Source: Sporomusaceae bacterium UBA1887
Lineage (GTDB): Bacteria; Bacillota; Negativicutes; Sporomusales; DSM-15969
Reading direction: 5' to 3'
Assembly (NCBI GenBank): GCA_002337925.1
Contig: DDHB01000026.1
Coordinates: forward strand, 5,319 to 12,256
Length of the DNA stretch: 6,938 nt
The position numbers were made by a program, and so were the translations under genes. Below, piece after piece: positions 6,545 through 6,938 of this stretch. The notes beneath the pieces are model-generated. The model did no database searches. It saw only the letters and a program-made list of their open reading frames with translations, and was not told the DNA's origin. The number at the start of each line of letters is the position of its first letter. Positions within the stretch are counted from its first letter, which is position 1.

Positions 6545-6552
6545 TGGCTGTG

Positions 6553-6938
6553 ATGCGTGTTATACAGCAGGAATGGAAATACTTCCTCAGCCTGCTACTC
6601 ATTCTACTGGTTTTTTCTGTTGCCTACTATGAGTACAAACAATATGCTGCTAATAAACAAACTACAACCGAGAAGCAACCAACCGTTATCGTTAATACTA
6701 GCGGAGAAAAGGGAAAGGCCAGCGATCCTCAGGTAGTCTACATTCAGGGACAGAGCAGTGTGACCAAAGAAGTTGTTTATGTTCCGAAAGAAACAGATGC
6801 TAAAACAGGTATTACTGAAAAGACAGATGTCCAGTTTGAAAAAAAACAAGGCAAAATTTATGTTAAAGTAAATGGCAAGGAATTTGAGGTGCCGGCAGAT
6901 GTAAAGGAAGATACCAAGTTTGAAAATGGCAAACTAGC
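6553..6938 (+). CDS. Hypothetical membrane-anchored protein, N-terminal part (3' end outside window)
   Basis: An open frame runs from ATG 6553 to the last base without a stop, giving 128 full codons. The short N-terminus (MRVIQQEWKY) leads into one hydrophobic segment (about residues 11-26, FLSLLLILLVFSVAYY) with no signal-peptidase or lipobox motif, so a single N-terminal anchor with the rest outside the membrane is likely. A polar Thr/Lys/Gln linker (about 29-45) follows, then beta-rich, Lys/Val-rich sequence. Phrases such as VVYIQGQ, VVYVPKE and KIYVKVNGKEFEVPADV suggest repeated short beta strands. I do not recognise a family and assign no function. Codon use looks similar to its neighbours. 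It shares no obvious link to biotin synthesis and may begin a new unit, though only 61 bases separate it from bioA and no clear terminator intervenes. Confidence 0.75.
   Translation, partial: MRVIQQEWKYFLSLLLILLVFSVAYYEYKQYAANKQTTTEKQPTVIVNTSGEKGKASDPQVVYIQGQSSVTKEVVYVPKETDAKTGITEKTDVQFEKKQGKIYVKVNGKEFEVPADVKEDTKFENGKL

Noticed and set aside
6604..6849. Antisense open frame (81 codons) within the last gene
   Set aside because: The + strand frame has a good start, a membrane anchor and continues to the window end; the antisense frame has no recognisable domain.

Overview
The window looks like chromosomal DNA of an anaerobic Firmicutes-type bacterium. The supporting signs are strong Shine-Dalgarno sequences, GTG starts, mid-range GC content, a BioW-type biotin pathway and a BirA operator of the TTGTTAACC-N14-GGTTAACAA kind. 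A Negativicutes relative (Sporomusa or Pelosinus group) is my best guess, but it rests on recall of similar gene sets and not on a search. All genes read on the + strand.

Layout. Positions 1-552 hold the C-terminal part of a HAD-superfamily (Cof type) phosphatase cut by the window edge. Positions 669-1808 encode a complete glycerate 2-kinase, closed by a strong intrinsic terminator (1841-1882). A BirA operator (1922-1953) then opens a five-gene cluster: a small membrane protein resembling an ECF-transporter S component (1975-2484), bioW (2468-3217), bioF (3242-4408), bioD (4421-5161) and bioA (5151-6491). An 11-bp inverted repeat follows, and then the start of an unrelated single-pass membrane-anchored protein that runs off the window end.

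How the genes work together. BioW activates pimelate to pimeloyl-CoA. BioF condenses this with L-alanine to 8-amino-7-oxononanoate (KAPA). BioA transaminates KAPA to 7,8-diaminononanoate (DAPA), and BioD closes the ureido ring to give dethiobiotin. The last enzyme, biotin synthase (BioB), is not in the window, nor is any enzyme that makes pimelate. Tight spacing and two gene overlaps (17 bp and 11 bp) point to one co-translated transcript, repressed by biotinylated BirA when biotin is plentiful.

The points most worth a second look are: the non-BioY S-component-like protein placed directly before bioW, a candidate carrier for pimelate or another biotin precursor; the upstream terminator, whose stem arms are laid out like a degenerate second BirA site with the same 14-nt spacing; a tandem 9-bp repeat that gives the membrane protein two in-frame GTG starts; a hairpin that would hide the ribosome binding site of the last gene; and sequence hints that BioA may use an amino donor other than S-adenosylmethionine.
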